DNA from: a virus
DNA length: 24,207 bases
Direction: 5' to 3' (one strand)
Virus record (IMG/VR): IMGVR_UViG_3300046522_000160
Span: 1-24,207 of that record
The notes below the pieces were generated by a model. It saw nothing but the letters and a program-made list of their open reading frames with translations, was not told the DNA's origin and searched no databases. Shown here piece after piece: positions 1-7,827 of this stretch (its first letter is position 1; every line of letters begins with the position of its first letter). The translations under genes were made by a program, and so were the position numbers.

Positions 1-1209
1 TTCCATGCGCTGGCCATAGAGCTTGGCGACAGGCATCTGGAGTTCTTCGGAGAGCAGCGAGTAAATGCCACCGAGGCCCTGGTCGAGTTCGCCGGCCATG
101 AAGCGGATCTCTTCTGCGGTCACTCGTTCCCCGTTGCGCTGGATGGCGCTGTTGAGGAGGAAGCCGTAGGAGATGCGTTCGGTCAGCGCCTGGATCAGGC
201 GTTCGGCAACACTGAAGTCGGCAGCCTTCTCCATCTGGAGACAGGTGACGTGATCCTTCGAGCCCTGGACGAAGCCACCATTCTCGGCCTTGGCCAGCTT
301 TGCAGCGGACGTCGTCGAGTTGGCAGCGATGAGCCAGATGACCTTTGCGGCCTGCATGGTGCCATCTCGGATTGCTCCGGTCAGTGCATTGAGGGACGTA
401 AGGTCGCCAACGTATTCGTCGACGAACGCACGGCCATAGTCTTCACCTTCGATGTAGGTCAGGCGGATCGGGAGCCAGGGGAGCTTGTCAGCAGGGTATT
501 CGCCTGAGTAAGCGCCGGCCACGACTTGGTCCAGGACCTCCTGCGTGATGACGTACTTGGAACCGTCTTCGCTCAGGCTGATCTTGGTGTAGACCTCGAT
601 CTTGGCTTCACGGGCGTCGGCAGCGTTAGCCACCGGCAGGGCTGCTCGGATTTCGGGAGGCAAGGCAGTCTTGGCGATCTCCTCCCTGACGACGATGTCA
701 AGGATGTTGCCCGAGGCGTCACGCTGGACGACATAGGACGACAGACGGAAACCGCGAGGCTTACCCTTCTTTGGAATGAAGAGGAGATAGTTGCCGGATA
801 CCAGAAGCTGACGGCATGCCTCAAAGCTGATCGGTCGGAACATGGAAGCGTTCATCTCGGAGATGACAGCTCGTTCACGGGCGCTAAGGGCACGTTCGAC
901 TTCGCCGCGCTTCCCATCGGACTTCATGAGTGCCTGAAGGGCGAGGTCGTCGATCTGGTACTTGAAGAACGGGGAGTTCACGGGGAACAGGGCAAGTTGC
1001 AGCTTGGAAGCCAGATGTCGGATACCACGGGCACCGAGGGACTGGTTCGTGTCGTCCAGGTCGGACGCAGGGCTGATGCCGTTCTTCGGAAAGAGGTAGG
1101 GCACCGTGAGCTTGGCGTTACGCTCGGCTCGGGTGATATAAGGGTTTCGGTCCTGAGTGAGGGAATCATACAGGGCCTTGGCTGTGACGGTCGTTTCGAC
1201 TTCAGCCAT
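1..1209 (-). CDS. Head-tail connector (portal) protein, T7 gp8-like, C-terminus cut by window edge
   Basis: The 403 residues visible here form the N-terminal and central part of a T7 gp8-type connector, the dodecameric portal through which DNA is packaged and to which the tail attaches. The sequence shows an early block around residues 58-80 (SLGARGIRHLASKLQLALFP), a middle YIEGEDYGRAFVDEYVGDL block and, close to the window edge, RVTAEEIRFMAGELDQGLGG, all typical of this family. The ATG start at 1209 overlaps the stop codon of the upstream gp7.3-like gene in a TAATG arrangement. There is no clear Shine-Dalgarno sequence, so translation is probably coupled. T7 gp8 is about 536 residues, so roughly a quarter of the protein lies beyond position 1. 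The gene is in the late block, downstream of the putative phage promoter at 1627-1644. Confidence 0.95.
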   Translation of the reverse strand, partial: MAEVETTVTAKALYDSLTQDRNPYITRAERNAKLTVPYLFPKNGISPASDLDDTNQSLGARGIRHLASKLQLALFPVNSPFFKYQIDDLALQALMKSDGKRGEVERALSARERAVISEMNASMFRPISFEACRQLLVSGNYLLFIPKKGKPRGFRLSSYVVQRDASGNILDIVVREEIAKTALPPEIRAALPVANAADAREAKIEVYTKISLSEDGSKYVITQEVLDQVVAGAYSGEYPADKLPWLPIRLTYIEGEDYGRAFVDEYVGDLTSLNALTGAIRDGTMQAAKVIWLIAANSTTSAAKLAKAENGGFVQGSKDHVTCLQMEKAADFSVAERLIQALTERISYGFLLNSAIQRNGERVTAEEIRFMAGELDQGLGGIYSLLSEELQMPVAKLYGQRME

Positions 1210-1436
1210 TAGATCGGGACGTTAACGCCAATCTGGGGACGGGATACCGGCTTGGACGTAAGGGAATTGACGAGAGACTTCTTGCCCTTGCGCTTTGCAG
1301 CAGCGTTGGCAAGGTCGGCATCGGTGCCGCTGGTGCCCACCTCATTGAGGACGGGTGCCTGCGGCGCGTCAACCGGAGGCGGCGCTGCCTGGACAGGGTC
1401 AGCCTTCTGGATCTTAGGCTTCTTAGGTGGACACAT
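1209..1436 (-). CDS. Small tail/host-range protein, T7 gp7.3-like
   Basis: This 75-residue protein is rich in Pro, Ala and Lys. It begins MCPPKKPK, has a low-complexity central part and ends with a basic stretch (AAAKRKGKKSL) and a hydrophobic tail (IGVNVPI). T7 gp7.3, a tail assembly and host-range virion protein, has the same layout: a Lys-rich start, a low-complexity middle, a GKKSL motif and a GINI end, and it sits just before the connector gene as here. The function is inferred from this resemblance and from position. AGGAAG lies about six bases before the ATG. The gene overlaps the preceding gene by 14 bp and the connector by one base. Confidence 0.7.
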   Translation of the reverse strand: MCPPKKPKIQKADPVQAAPPPVDAPQAPVLNEVGTSGTDADLANAAAKRKGKKSLVNSLTSKPVSRPQIGVNVPI

Positions 1437-1611
1437 GGCTTTCTTCCTGGGCCGCTAAGGCAGCCTCAAGGAACGCGATGACTTCGCGCTTTCCATGTAG
1501 GGCACCGGTGGCCCTTTCGTTCAGGGATAGGAGGTCGTTCGGAATTTCGTTAGGGAAGGCTTTCTGAAGCCATTCGACTACATCACGGGGTACATAGGGA
1601 GCATCGTCCAT
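1423..1611 (-). CDS. Small conserved hypothetical protein before the connector block
   Basis: I do not recognise this 62-residue protein. It is acidic at its start (MDDAPYVPRDVVEWLQKAFP), predicted helical throughout, and ends in an Ala/Glu-rich helix. The ATG at 1611 is preferred over an in-frame TTG at 1614 because AAGGTG stands five bases before it. It is the first gene after the putative phage promoter at 1627-1644, so it probably opens the late transcript. Its 3' end overlaps the gp7.3-like gene. Small proteins of this length are usual between exonuclease and connector in T7-like phages. Confidence 0.7.
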   Translation of the reverse strand: MDDAPYVPRDVVEWLQKAFPNEIPNDLLSLNERATGALHGKREVIAFLEAALAAQEESHVST

Positions 1612-1626
1612 CAATCACCTTCGAGT

Positions 1627-1644
1627 GCTAGGGGTGTACCTAAT
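1627..1644 (-). promoter_or_regulatory. Putative phage RNA polymerase promoter, copy 1 (late genes)
   Basis: The plus strand reads GCTAGGGGTGTACCTAAT, which is ATTAGGTACACCCCTAGC on the coding strand. It matches two other copies in the window (10785-10803 and 23485-23503) except for one or two bases. It lies in the short gap before the first late gene. From memory, the coding-strand form resembles the promoter reported for marine cyanophage Syn5 RNA polymerase (ATTGGGCACCCGTAA). The transcription role is inferred from repetition and placement. Confidence 0.6.
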
Positions 1645-1681
1645 GCTTCCACCCTCAAGAAGATCCTGAGAGTGGATGCGT

Positions 1682-1915
1682 TCATTTACTGTCGAGCTGG
1701 TCGAGGGCGCGTTGGGCGAAGAACAGGATCTTCTTCAGATCGTAACGGGCTGACGTGCCATCCTTCTCACCGAGCCGATAGCAAGCCTTGAAGATGTTTC
1801 CGACGCCGAAGGTCATCTTCTTATGTTCGATCAGGTCGAGGAGATCAATCGCCCCCTCGGGTATCTTGTAATAGGATGAGGAGCCCCCATCCGAAGTTAC
1901 TGGAACGGGGTCCAC
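1682..1915 (-). CDS. DUF3310-like small protein
   Basis: This 77-residue protein carries the pattern of the DUF3310 family: a YYKIPEGAIDLLDLIEH start, then FGVGNIFKACYRLGEKDG, then a helical YDLKKILFFAQRALDQL end. Such proteins are common in phages next to nucleotide or DNA metabolism genes; their biochemical role is not established. The start is GTG at 1915 with AAGGAAG about seven bases upstream. The gene overlaps the end of the exonuclease gene by 19 bp and is the last of the middle, DNA-metabolism genes before the late promoter. Confidence 0.75.
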   Translation of the reverse strand: MDPVPVTSDGGSSSYYKIPEGAIDLLDLIEHKKMTFGVGNIFKACYRLGEKDGTSARYDLKKILFFAQRALDQLDSK

Positions 1916-2646
1916 AGTTTCGCTTCCTTCTTCTTGAAATCATAGTCGGTGTAATGGAGGATGCGGGCGCATCGGGCCTGCGTCAGGGCGTACTCTTCAT
2001 CGAGCTTCTTGTTCTCGTAGGCACCGACGATCGCCGGCCACCATACTTCTTCGTTCTCGATGTCGAGGCTGTCGAGGAGCTTGCCAGCGGACACCGGACC
2101 CATCCCAGGGCAACCAGGGTAGCCATCGGTCGTATCGCCGGTCAGCGTCTGGAGGAGCCAGTTGTACCTGGCAGTCGCCTCGTCGATCTCCAGCCATTGG
2201 CCTCCGTGATAGAGGTTGCCTGGGATCGTCTTCAGGTCCTTGTCGGCTGAGACGATGACCTTCTCACCGGAGATCAGTGAAGGGTGCGTCGCGAGGATAC
2301 CCAGCGTGTCATCAGCCTCAATGCCCTCTTTGAGTTTAGCTCCATGATCGTCGACAAGCCACCTCTTAACCTCACCAACACCAAGAGGTTTCCGGCCCCG
2401 TCCACCTTTATAGGTTGGAAATATTCGGTGCCTGAAGGTAGTTCCTCGTGAAATGCAAAGGACCGCATCGGTGGCCTCTAGCTCCTTCTTGAATTGCTCA
2501 ACGGTGTTGAGGAGGGTGTTCTTCACTTCCTTGAGGTCGATCGAGTAATACCACTCGTCGTCCTCGCCTTCAAATTCCTTCATCCCGGCTGCACAGCCAG
2601 AGACGATCAAGATGTCTGCGTCGATAAGGAGTGTGCGCTTCACCAT
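1897..2646 (-). CDS. 5'-3' exonuclease, T7 gp6-like
   Basis: This 249-residue protein belongs to the FEN/5'-3' exonuclease family and is the counterpart of T7 gp6, which degrades host DNA, removes RNA primers and takes part in recombination. It opens with TLLIDADILIVSGC (metal-binding Asp), has FPTYKGGRGRKP in the arch region, EADDTLGILA and VIVSADKDLKTIPG for the acidic metal sites, and GDTTDGYPGCPGMGPVSAGKLL for the helix-hairpin-helix DNA-binding motif. The start is the ATG at 2646, because the family sequence begins there; an upstream in-frame extension to 2709 reads through the neighbouring membrane-protein gene and looks like a shadow. The ATG overlaps the stop of that gene. It lies between the DNA polymerase and the DUF3310 gene, as in related phages. 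Confidence 0.93.
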   Translation of the reverse strand: MVKRTLLIDADILIVSGCAAGMKEFEGEDDEWYYSIDLKEVKNTLLNTVEQFKKELEATDAVLCISRGTTFRHRIFPTYKGGRGRKPLGVGEVKRWLVDDHGAKLKEGIEADDTLGILATHPSLISGEKVIVSADKDLKTIPGNLYHGGQWLEIDEATARYNWLLQTLTGDTTDGYPGCPGMGPVSAGKLLDSLDIENEEVWWPAIVGAYENKKLDEEYALTQARCARILHYTDYDFKKKEAKLWTPFQ

Positions 2647-2792
2647 GCTTCTACGGCAACCTCCCACAGACCGGTGAGAAGATCGGCAGCTCCGAGGATA
2701 GCGCCCCATACGGTGACGGCGACACCAATGATCGGCAGCGCCACCAGCCAGACTGCGCGGCGGACGTACTTGTTCTCAATTTTCTTGATCAA
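2640..2792 (-). CDS. Small membrane protein between DNA polymerase and exonuclease
   Basis: This 50-residue frame starts at TTG and reads LIKKIENKYVRRAVWLVALP, followed by a strongly hydrophobic segment (IIGVAVTVWGAILGAADLL) and a short acidic end. It suggests one or two membrane-spanning helices with a basic N-terminus in the cytoplasm. The TTG start has AGGAG about ten bases upstream, and its TTGA overlaps the stop of the frame before it; its own TGA overlaps the exonuclease ATG. The function is unknown. The tight fit between neighbours supports it being real. Confidence 0.65.
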   Translation of the reverse strand: MIKKIENKYVRRAVWLVALPIIGVAVTVWGAILGAADLLTGLWEVAVEAW

Positions 2793-2863
2793 GCGTAGAT
2801 GCTCCTGATGCCGTAGGTGTTGGTGAGGTTGTCTTCCATGGCCTTCTCATCCACTGGCGACAT
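2789..2863 (-). CDS. Possible 24-residue microprotein
   Basis: A short frame (MSPVDEKAMEDNLTNTYGIR, then four more residues) begins within the last codons of the GIY-YIG gene and ends at the TGA that overlaps the TTG of the following membrane protein. It fills the gap between these two genes, which fits the compact packing of the genome, but there is no Shine-Dalgarno sequence. A copy of the recurrent TTGCAACAAT element overlaps its start. It may instead only be untranslated leader. Confidence 0.3.
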   Translation of the reverse strand: MSPVDEKAMEDNLTNTYGIRSIYA

Positions 2864-3464
2864 TGTTGCAAGAGTGATAACGTTTGATGACAGCAATGGC
2901 GTCGTCGGTGTGGATGTGGAACCACTCCGTTTTCTCGAAGCGATAGCTAGCCAGCAGCGCATGTATATCGCGCTCAGCAACGATACGATCTGTGACATTC
3001 TGCTTGTATGCAAAGGCATATCTCCTGAATGGGTCGCCGGTATTGTAGGTGACGAGACGGGCTGACGGGTTGGACGAATGGCCAATCTTCACGTACCTCG
3101 GCCACATTGGGTGGACGATGACGTAAACGATTTCCTTCTTTGGCTTCACCTTGCGTGGTCGGGCGACCGGCGCAGGACGTGCCTCCGAAGCCTCCATTGC
3201 CGGGATGGCAGCGAGGATGGCATCGACGTTGGCTTTGGTGGCCAGGGGTGGTGCTCTGTATGGTGGCGCGAGAGGAGCGACATACTCCCCCCGACGCTTC
3301 GCATGCAGTCGGCGCATGTTCTCACGGGACCGAGTACGGTTGCACTCCTTGCAGTACGCGAAGAGGCCGTCAGGTGTTCTGTGGTCCGTGTGGAACTCAG
3401 AGGCTTCCTTCACCTCTGAGCATCGGTTGCAGGTCTTAGTGCGTAGCTCCCCAGTCGGGGCCAA
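2847..3464 (-). CDS. Zinc-finger plus T5orf172-type GIY-YIG domain protein, putative endonuclease
   Basis: This 205-residue protein has two parts. Residues 10-45 carry a Cys4 zinc-binding pattern (CNRC followed by CKEC) of the kind linked to HNH and homing nucleases. Residues 112-195 look like the T5orf172/Mug113 branch of GIY-YIG: VYVIVHPMWPRYVKIGHSSN, then ARLVTYNTGDPF, then ERDIHALL and the end TEWFHI. A Lys/Arg/Pro linker joins them. Such proteins are often mobile or DNA-binding nucleases; the activity here is inferred. The start is TTG at 3464, inside the last codons of the DNA polymerase (29 bp overlap); AAGGT lies upstream at a long distance. It sits directly after the polymerase gene, a frequent location for homing-type genes in T7-like phages. 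Confidence 0.75.
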   Translation of the reverse strand: MAPTGELRTKTCNRCSEVKEASEFHTDHRTPDGLFAYCKECNRTRSRENMRRLHAKRRGEYVAPLAPPYRAPPLATKANVDAILAAIPAMEASEARPAPVARPRKVKPKKEIVYVIVHPMWPRYVKIGHSSNPSARLVTYNTGDPFRRYAFAYKQNVTDRIVAERDIHALLASYRFEKTEWFHIHTDDAIAVIKRYHSCNNVASG

Positions 3465-5481
3465 TGTCGTAGTTACCTTTCAATGGGCAGCGGAAGCTCA
3501 GCGCTTCGCCGGCCAGTCGGATTGCCTCGGTGGCCAGGAAGCCAACGCGGTCAGCGATGTCGGGATTGACGCTAATCTGCCATTCGTCGTGGATGTTGCC
3601 GACGAACTCGTAGTGGACGCCTGGGGCGAACCCTTCGGCCTGAAGCAGGTTGTCGAGGATGACGAGACCCTTCTTCATGATGATTGCGCCGGCAGACTGC
3701 AGGAGTGTGTTGAGAGCCGAGTGGGCCGAGCGGATGGGAACATAGCGACCATCGAGACCCTTGAGCCTACCGTGGCCAGCCCGATCCTTACATGCGTCGA
3801 CCAGCTTCTTGAGTGCCGGGAAGGCCTTCATCAGCTTGGTACGTGCCGCCCTGCCCGCTGCCGCAACCTTCTGGTCGGAGCCACGGACACCCAGGACTGA
3901 CCCGAGGTTCAAGTCGCCGGAACCGTAGAGCATGGCGTAGATCCATGTCTTGGCGGTGTCACGGTCACAGCCGAGCGCCTTAGCGTTCAGCGTATGCATG
4001 TCCGTGCCGTCTTCCTTCTTCCCCTCAAGGATGGTCTTGATGTAGGCCCCATCGTCCCAACGGGCCATGTAGCCAGCGAGGCAGCGCAGTTCGAGCGCGT
4101 CGGCGTCACAACCGACGAGCACCTGACCCTTGTTCGCGATGAACAGGGCGCGGCATTCGTGGCCATACTTCACCTTGCCTGACGGCACCTGGGCCATGTT
4201 CGGCTTCGAGTGCGTCATGCGTGAAGTCACGGTGCCCATGGTGTTCACACGGCCATGGATGCGACCGTTCTTGACCGCCTTGAGCCAAGCTTCCTTACCC
4301 TCGGCCAGCATGCCGGTGAGCTTGTCGATCTGGAGGTACTCGGTCAGCAGGGCCGCTGCCGGATACTTCAGACCACTCAGGACTTCATCGTCGACCTTCG
4401 GCTGACCATCGGGAGTGAACAGCGTCGGCTGCCACCCGTAGATCGTCTTCAGTCGGTTCGCGATGTCGGGACGAGATGAAGGGTTGAACGGCTTCATCTT
4501 GATCTTGGTGTAGGGCGCGTCCTCGGAGTAGTGCTCCTGAACGGGCCCGACATACGGCGTCAGTTCCTTGCCGGTCTTGTCGCTGAACCGGCGCTTGGTG
4601 ATGGTGACGTCGAGATCGGTACGCTTGACCGACCGGTCGGCCTTCGGTGTCATGACGCCGTCGAAACGGAACCATGGTGCGAAGATGCCAGCCAGCTTGT
4701 CTTCGATCTCGCTCTGGGCACCGCGAAGCCTGCCGTAAAGCTCAGCAGCAGCCTTCTCGTCGAAGGCCCAACCGTGGGCTTCCTGCCGGCTGATGATCCG
4801 CTGGACGTCATGCTCGATGCGGATGCTTTCGTCGGAGAAGTTCTTCTTCTGCAACTTCCGCAACAGTGCATGCGTTACCTCAACGTCCTGGCCGCAATAG
4901 TCCTGCATTGCTACAGACCATGTGCCCCAGACGTAGGCGGTCAGCTCAGGACCCTTGAGACCGAGGGCTTTACCCATGGCCTCGCGTTCCTTGCCGTAGT
5001 CACCCTTCCAGAGACCGAGGCGATAGCCCCAGCTTTCCAGGCTGTGGCGACCGTACATCTGCCCCGGTATCCACTTGCTACCCGTCTTCTCGCTCTTCTC
5101 GGCTTGCCGGAAGTCGGCGTCTCGCATGTCTGGGTACATCATGCGTGACATGATCACGGTATCGAGAACGATGCCCTGTGGCTTGAACCAAGGGTAGATC
5201 TTCTGGATGGCCGGGATGTCGAAGCCTTGAATGTTGTGGCCGGCGATGCAGTAGGCGTCCATCAGGACCTTGATGCCGGTGGCCACAGGCAGAGCGCCTG
5301 GGTAGTCGTGGTCGGTGAAGTGAACCACCGAGCCCGTTGCAGTATCCTTGATGACCAGGGAGTGGACCACGGTCATCTCAGGTATCAGGCCGTCGCTTTC
5401 GATGTCGAAGACGACTGTGGATTGCTCCACGTTTTCAATGGGAACGCCGTCTATCTTCCAGCGGAAGTCGATGTCGCTCAA
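3436..5481 (-). CDS. DNA polymerase, family A, T7 gp5-like
   Basis: This 681-residue protein is the replicative DNA polymerase, with an N-terminal 3'-5' exonuclease domain and a C-terminal polymerase domain. The exonuclease site begins with VVFDIESDGL (Asp26, Glu28). Further exonuclease motifs are HNIQGFDIPA and the YCGQDVEVTHALL segment. In the polymerase domain motif A is GCDADALELRCLAG (Asp459), motif B DTAKTWIYAMLYGSGDLNLG, and motif C NIHDEW (Asp632). The length is near T7 gp5 (704). In T7 the enzyme uses host thioredoxin as processivity factor; whether this one does cannot be told. The start is TTG at 5481, whose TTGA overlaps the stop of the coiled-coil gene. No ATG or GTG lies between that start and the preceding in-frame stop. 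Confidence 0.97.
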   Translation of the reverse strand: MSDIDFRWKIDGVPIENVEQSTVVFDIESDGLIPEMTVVHSLVIKDTATGSVVHFTDHDYPGALPVATGIKVLMDAYCIAGHNIQGFDIPAIQKIYPWFKPQGIVLDTVIMSRMMYPDMRDADFRQAEKSEKTGSKWIPGQMYGRHSLESWGYRLGLWKGDYGKEREAMGKALGLKGPELTAYVWGTWSVAMQDYCGQDVEVTHALLRKLQKKNFSDESIRIEHDVQRIISRQEAHGWAFDEKAAAELYGRLRGAQSEIEDKLAGIFAPWFRFDGVMTPKADRSVKRTDLDVTITKRRFSDKTGKELTPYVGPVQEHYSEDAPYTKIKMKPFNPSSRPDIANRLKTIYGWQPTLFTPDGQPKVDDEVLSGLKYPAAALLTEYLQIDKLTGMLAEGKEAWLKAVKNGRIHGRVNTMGTVTSRMTHSKPNMAQVPSGKVKYGHECRALFIANKGQVLVGCDADALELRCLAGYMARWDDGAYIKTILEGKKEDGTDMHTLNAKALGCDRDTAKTWIYAMLYGSGDLNLGSVLGVRGSDQKVAAAGRAARTKLMKAFPALKKLVDACKDRAGHGRLKGLDGRYVPIRSAHSALNTLLQSAGAIIMKKGLVILDNLLQAEGFAPGVHYEFVGNIHDEWQISVNPDIADRVGFLATEAIRLAGEALSFRCPLKGNYDIGPDWGATH

Positions 5482-5705
5482 GACTTCATGCCCGACAGTT
5501 CACCGCACAGTTCGTCGAGGGCCTGTACCTCTCGCTTGGCTGCAGCAAGCTGCTCCTCAGCATCTCGCCGGTAAGCCCTGCTGGACTCCAGGGCGATCTC
5601 AAGCTGATGCGCGTGGCGCTCCAGTTCCTTGTGTCTGTTGTAGAGCTGGCGGTATTGCTCCTTCTCAGCGAGAATGATGTCAGCCAGTTTGTTTGATAGG
5701 GACAG
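5478..5705 (-). CDS. Coiled-coil small protein with a probable CTG start
   Basis: This frame encodes 75 residues, beginning (L)SLSNKLADIILAEKEQYRQ, and is almost wholly made of charged heptad-like repeats rich in Glu, Arg, Ala and Leu, so a long coiled coil is expected. It ends in SGMKS, and its TGA overlaps the TTG of the DNA polymerase. No ATG, GTG or TTG is available near the beginning; a CTG at 5705 stands seven bases after GGAG, the right distance for a ribosome binding site. An out-of-frame ATG touching that GGAG belongs to the end of the previous gene. It overlaps that gene by 26 bp. The function is unknown. Confidence 0.65.
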   Translation of the reverse strand: MSLSNKLADIILAEKEQYRQLYNRHKELERHAHQLEIALESSRAYRRDAEEQLAAAKREVQALDELCGELSGMKS

Positions 5706-5856
5706 TGGTCATCTCCAATATTGCGTGTGCCAGATCGGCAGCCCCAGTCTTCGTCAGGGTGATCGTGGCCGTGCGGAACTTGAGGGTGATGGTCTCCCCC
5801 GAGCGTTTGACGTGGACGCTCGAGAGAATGCTTTCGTTGGTGTGGTCGTCGGTCAG
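5680..5856 (-). CDS. Small hypothetical protein with a probable CTG start
   Basis: This 58-residue frame begins (L)TDDHTNESILSSVHVKRSG, continues with alternating beta-strand-like Thr/Ile/Lys segments and ends LEMTTVPIKQTG. It fills the space between primase-helicase and the coiled-coil gene. Upstream there is no ATG, GTG or TTG before the helicase stop, but a CTG forms a CTGA overlap with the helicase TGA, the same form of junction seen with TTGA and ATGA elsewhere in this genome. AGGA lies nine bases before it. The function is not recognised. Confidence 0.55.
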   Translation of the reverse strand: MTDDHTNESILSSVHVKRSGETITLKFRTATITLTKTGAADLAHAILEMTTVPIKQTG

Positions 5857-7550
5857 AAGGGAAGGTCCTCGCTCTCGTCTTCGAAGCTGGACACTGCGCC
5901 CCGGTTCGTCTTCTCGCTCTTGTCAGCGAATGGATCTGAGTGGATCTCGGAGAGCCGTCCGGTCTTGCGATTGTATGACAGCCATCCGGCCAGTCCGGTC
6001 TCGCCGGTCCAACGACACTTCAGGACACGCAGGGTGGTGATTTCCTTGACCAGGAGGAGTTGTCCCCCAACGGTGACTTCCTCATCGGACTGCTGGTTGC
6101 GCTCGATGCCGATGACGGTATGCGAGAGCTGGGCAATCGAATGGGAACCACGGAGCTGCGCCAGGGAGACTTCAGCCCCCTGCTCATGACCCTTGTCACC
6201 GCTCGGTCTCTTGAGGTGCGTCACCAGGAAGATCGTGATGTCACATTCGAGAGCCAGGGTGGCCAGGGCGGTCATGATGAAGTCGATGTTTCGACGCTCA
6301 TCACCGTCTTCTTGGCCTGACACGACGATAGACAGGTGATCCAAGAAAATGCGTTTGCAGCCGCAGCCTTTGGCAAGGTACCGTATCTTCGCCAACAGGT
6401 TATCGGAGCTTGTTGATCCGAAGTGGTCGTAAAGGAACACTCGTCCTGAACCGACTGTCGCGTCATAGGCTGCCCTCCGTTCCTCTGCAGTTGCGAGATC
6501 TTTGTCAAGGTGGATAGGTTTGGACAAACGGATACCGACGAGGCCCCGTGCTGTCCGCTTGATCGGCTCTTCCAACATGAGGATGCCGAGGTTGTCTGCG
6601 GTGGTCAGGAGAAGATGGTCGACGACCTCACGGATGATGGCGGACTTGCCCATACCCGAACCTGCCGTCAGGGTGATCAGCTCACCGCTGCGACCGCCGA
6701 GTGTCATCTCGTTGATCTTGGCCCACGGAAGATCGAAGTGATCCTCGGTGTCGTCCTCCTCCATGATGTCCCAGAGGTCGCTGCCGTCCACGATGCCGTC
6801 CGGTCGGAGGACCTTGGCACCCCATAGGCAGTCGATCAGCTTCTGGACTTCACCATGCATGAGCATTTCGTTGGCGTCCTTACGTGGCAGGATCGCCGTC
6901 TTGCACTTCCCAGGTTCGAACAGCTTGACGCAATCGTCGACCGCCGCCCTCCCCGGTTCATCCATGTCGAAGCAGAGGATGACCTCGTCGAACTTCTGCA
7001 GCCACTCGAGGTTCTTCTTCAGCGCCGCATGTGCGCCCTGGGCCCCGTTCGGGACGGAGACGACAGGCCACTTGTGGTTCTGCGCCTTGCTGATCGAGAT
7101 CGCGTCGACCTCACCCTCGGTGATGATCAGCTTCTTGCCGCCGTCACGCCAGAGGTGCATGCCGTAGAGGCCGGCGTTCTTGGTGTCGCCCAGGAACTTG
7201 AAGTCCTTGTTGGCGAAGCGGACCTTCTGAGCGACGATCTGCTGGTTGACGTTGCGGTAGTTGAAGATGCGGACAGCCTCGCCGGCCATCTCCGACCGAG
7301 TGAAGCCCCATTTGGTGGCGCTCTCCAGGTCGATCTTGCGGCTGCTCCAGTCGGCGGGTTCGCCTATCGGCAGCAGGTTCTTTGCCTTGGGCCTCTCGAC
7401 CTGTTCGTCAGTTTCCAATTTCTCTCCGTTACCACGCTCTCGATAGCCGCACCCATAGCAGTGGGCATGGCCATCGGAGTATCGGCCAAGGTTGTCACGG
7501 GAACCGCACGATGGGCACGGTTCCTTGCGTACAAATTCGCTTTCTTCCAA
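5853..7550 (-). CDS. Primase-helicase, T7 gp4-like
   Basis: This 565-residue protein matches T7 gp4A in length (566) and design: it makes primers and unwinds DNA as a hexamer at the fork. The N-terminal zinc-binding domain has CPSC and CYGC (Cys12, Cys15, Cys31, Cys34). The Toprim domain follows with ITEGEVDAI (Glu145) and ILCFDMDEPGR. The RecA-like helicase domain has Walker A GSGMGKS (Lys302) and Walker B RIFLDHLSIVV, followed by THLKRPSG and an acidic C-terminus ending DLPF, which in T7 contacts the polymerase. The start is TTG at 7550, five bases after the stop of the previous gene and eleven codons before the first zinc cysteine; a longer in-frame extension to 7787 runs across the neighbouring gene and is unlike the family. 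Confidence 0.96.
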   Translation of the reverse strand: MEESEFVRKEPCPSCGSRDNLGRYSDGHAHCYGCGYRERGNGEKLETDEQVERPKAKNLLPIGEPADWSSRKIDLESATKWGFTRSEMAGEAVRIFNYRNVNQQIVAQKVRFANKDFKFLGDTKNAGLYGMHLWRDGGKKLIITEGEVDAISISKAQNHKWPVVSVPNGAQGAHAALKKNLEWLQKFDEVILCFDMDEPGRAAVDDCVKLFEPGKCKTAILPRKDANEMLMHGEVQKLIDCLWGAKVLRPDGIVDGSDLWDIMEEDDTEDHFDLPWAKINEMTLGGRSGELITLTAGSGMGKSAIIREVVDHLLLTTADNLGILMLEEPIKRTARGLVGIRLSKPIHLDKDLATAEERRAAYDATVGSGRVFLYDHFGSTSSDNLLAKIRYLAKGCGCKRIFLDHLSIVVSGQEDGDERRNIDFIMTALATLALECDITIFLVTHLKRPSGDKGHEQGAEVSLAQLRGSHSIAQLSHTVIGIERNQQSDEEVTVGGQLLLVKEITTLRVLKCRWTGETGLAGWLSYNRKTGRLSEIHSDPFADKSEKTNRGAVSSFEDESEDLPF

Positions 7551-7554
7551 GGGC

Positions 7555-7827
7555 TTAGTAAGGCTTGTTCTTGTAGACGGTGGTGGTGACCAGATGCGGC
7601 CAGACCTGCTGGACCGAGACATCTTCAACGCCGTTATCCTGGTACTCAGTGGCACCACGGGACCAAGAGATTTCCCAGAACGTCTCGTCACGGGTGTCCT
7701 TGAACACCTGCTCGTAGAACTTGGACCACCGGCTGTCGCCCGTGATATCCGCCGTGGTGATCTCAGTGAAGAACTCCTGGTCCTCACTGTCCTCGCGTAG
7801 AATGAGCCGTGCCTTCTTCGCGTCCAT
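7555..7827 (-). CDS. Hypothetical protein upstream of primase-helicase
   Basis: This 90-residue acidic protein (MDAKKARLILREDSEDQEFF at the start) contains several Trp and Phe and mixed alpha/beta character. I do not recognise a family. The ATG at 7827 overlaps the stop of the preceding gene as TGATG, so coupling is likely; an in-frame TTG lies one codon earlier. Its stop codon is five bases before the primase-helicase start. Membership in the DNA-metabolism operon suggests a role in replication or nucleotide handling, but nothing in the sequence shows this. Confidence 0.75.
   Translation of the reverse strand: MDAKKARLILREDSEDQEFFTEITTADITGDSRWSKFYEQVFKDTRDETFWEISWSRGATEYQDNGVEDVSVQQVWPHLVTTTVYKNKPY

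Noticed and set aside
250-1212. Long open frames on the plus strand opposite the connector gene
   Set aside because: The minus-strand frame matches a known connector over its whole length; the plus frames are high-GC shadows without ribosome binding sites or recognisable content.
2789-3085. 98-residue minus-strand frame across the end of the GIY-YIG gene
   Set aside because: Most of it overlaps the clearly recognisable GIY-YIG domain in another frame; only its last 24 codons could be a separate microprotein.
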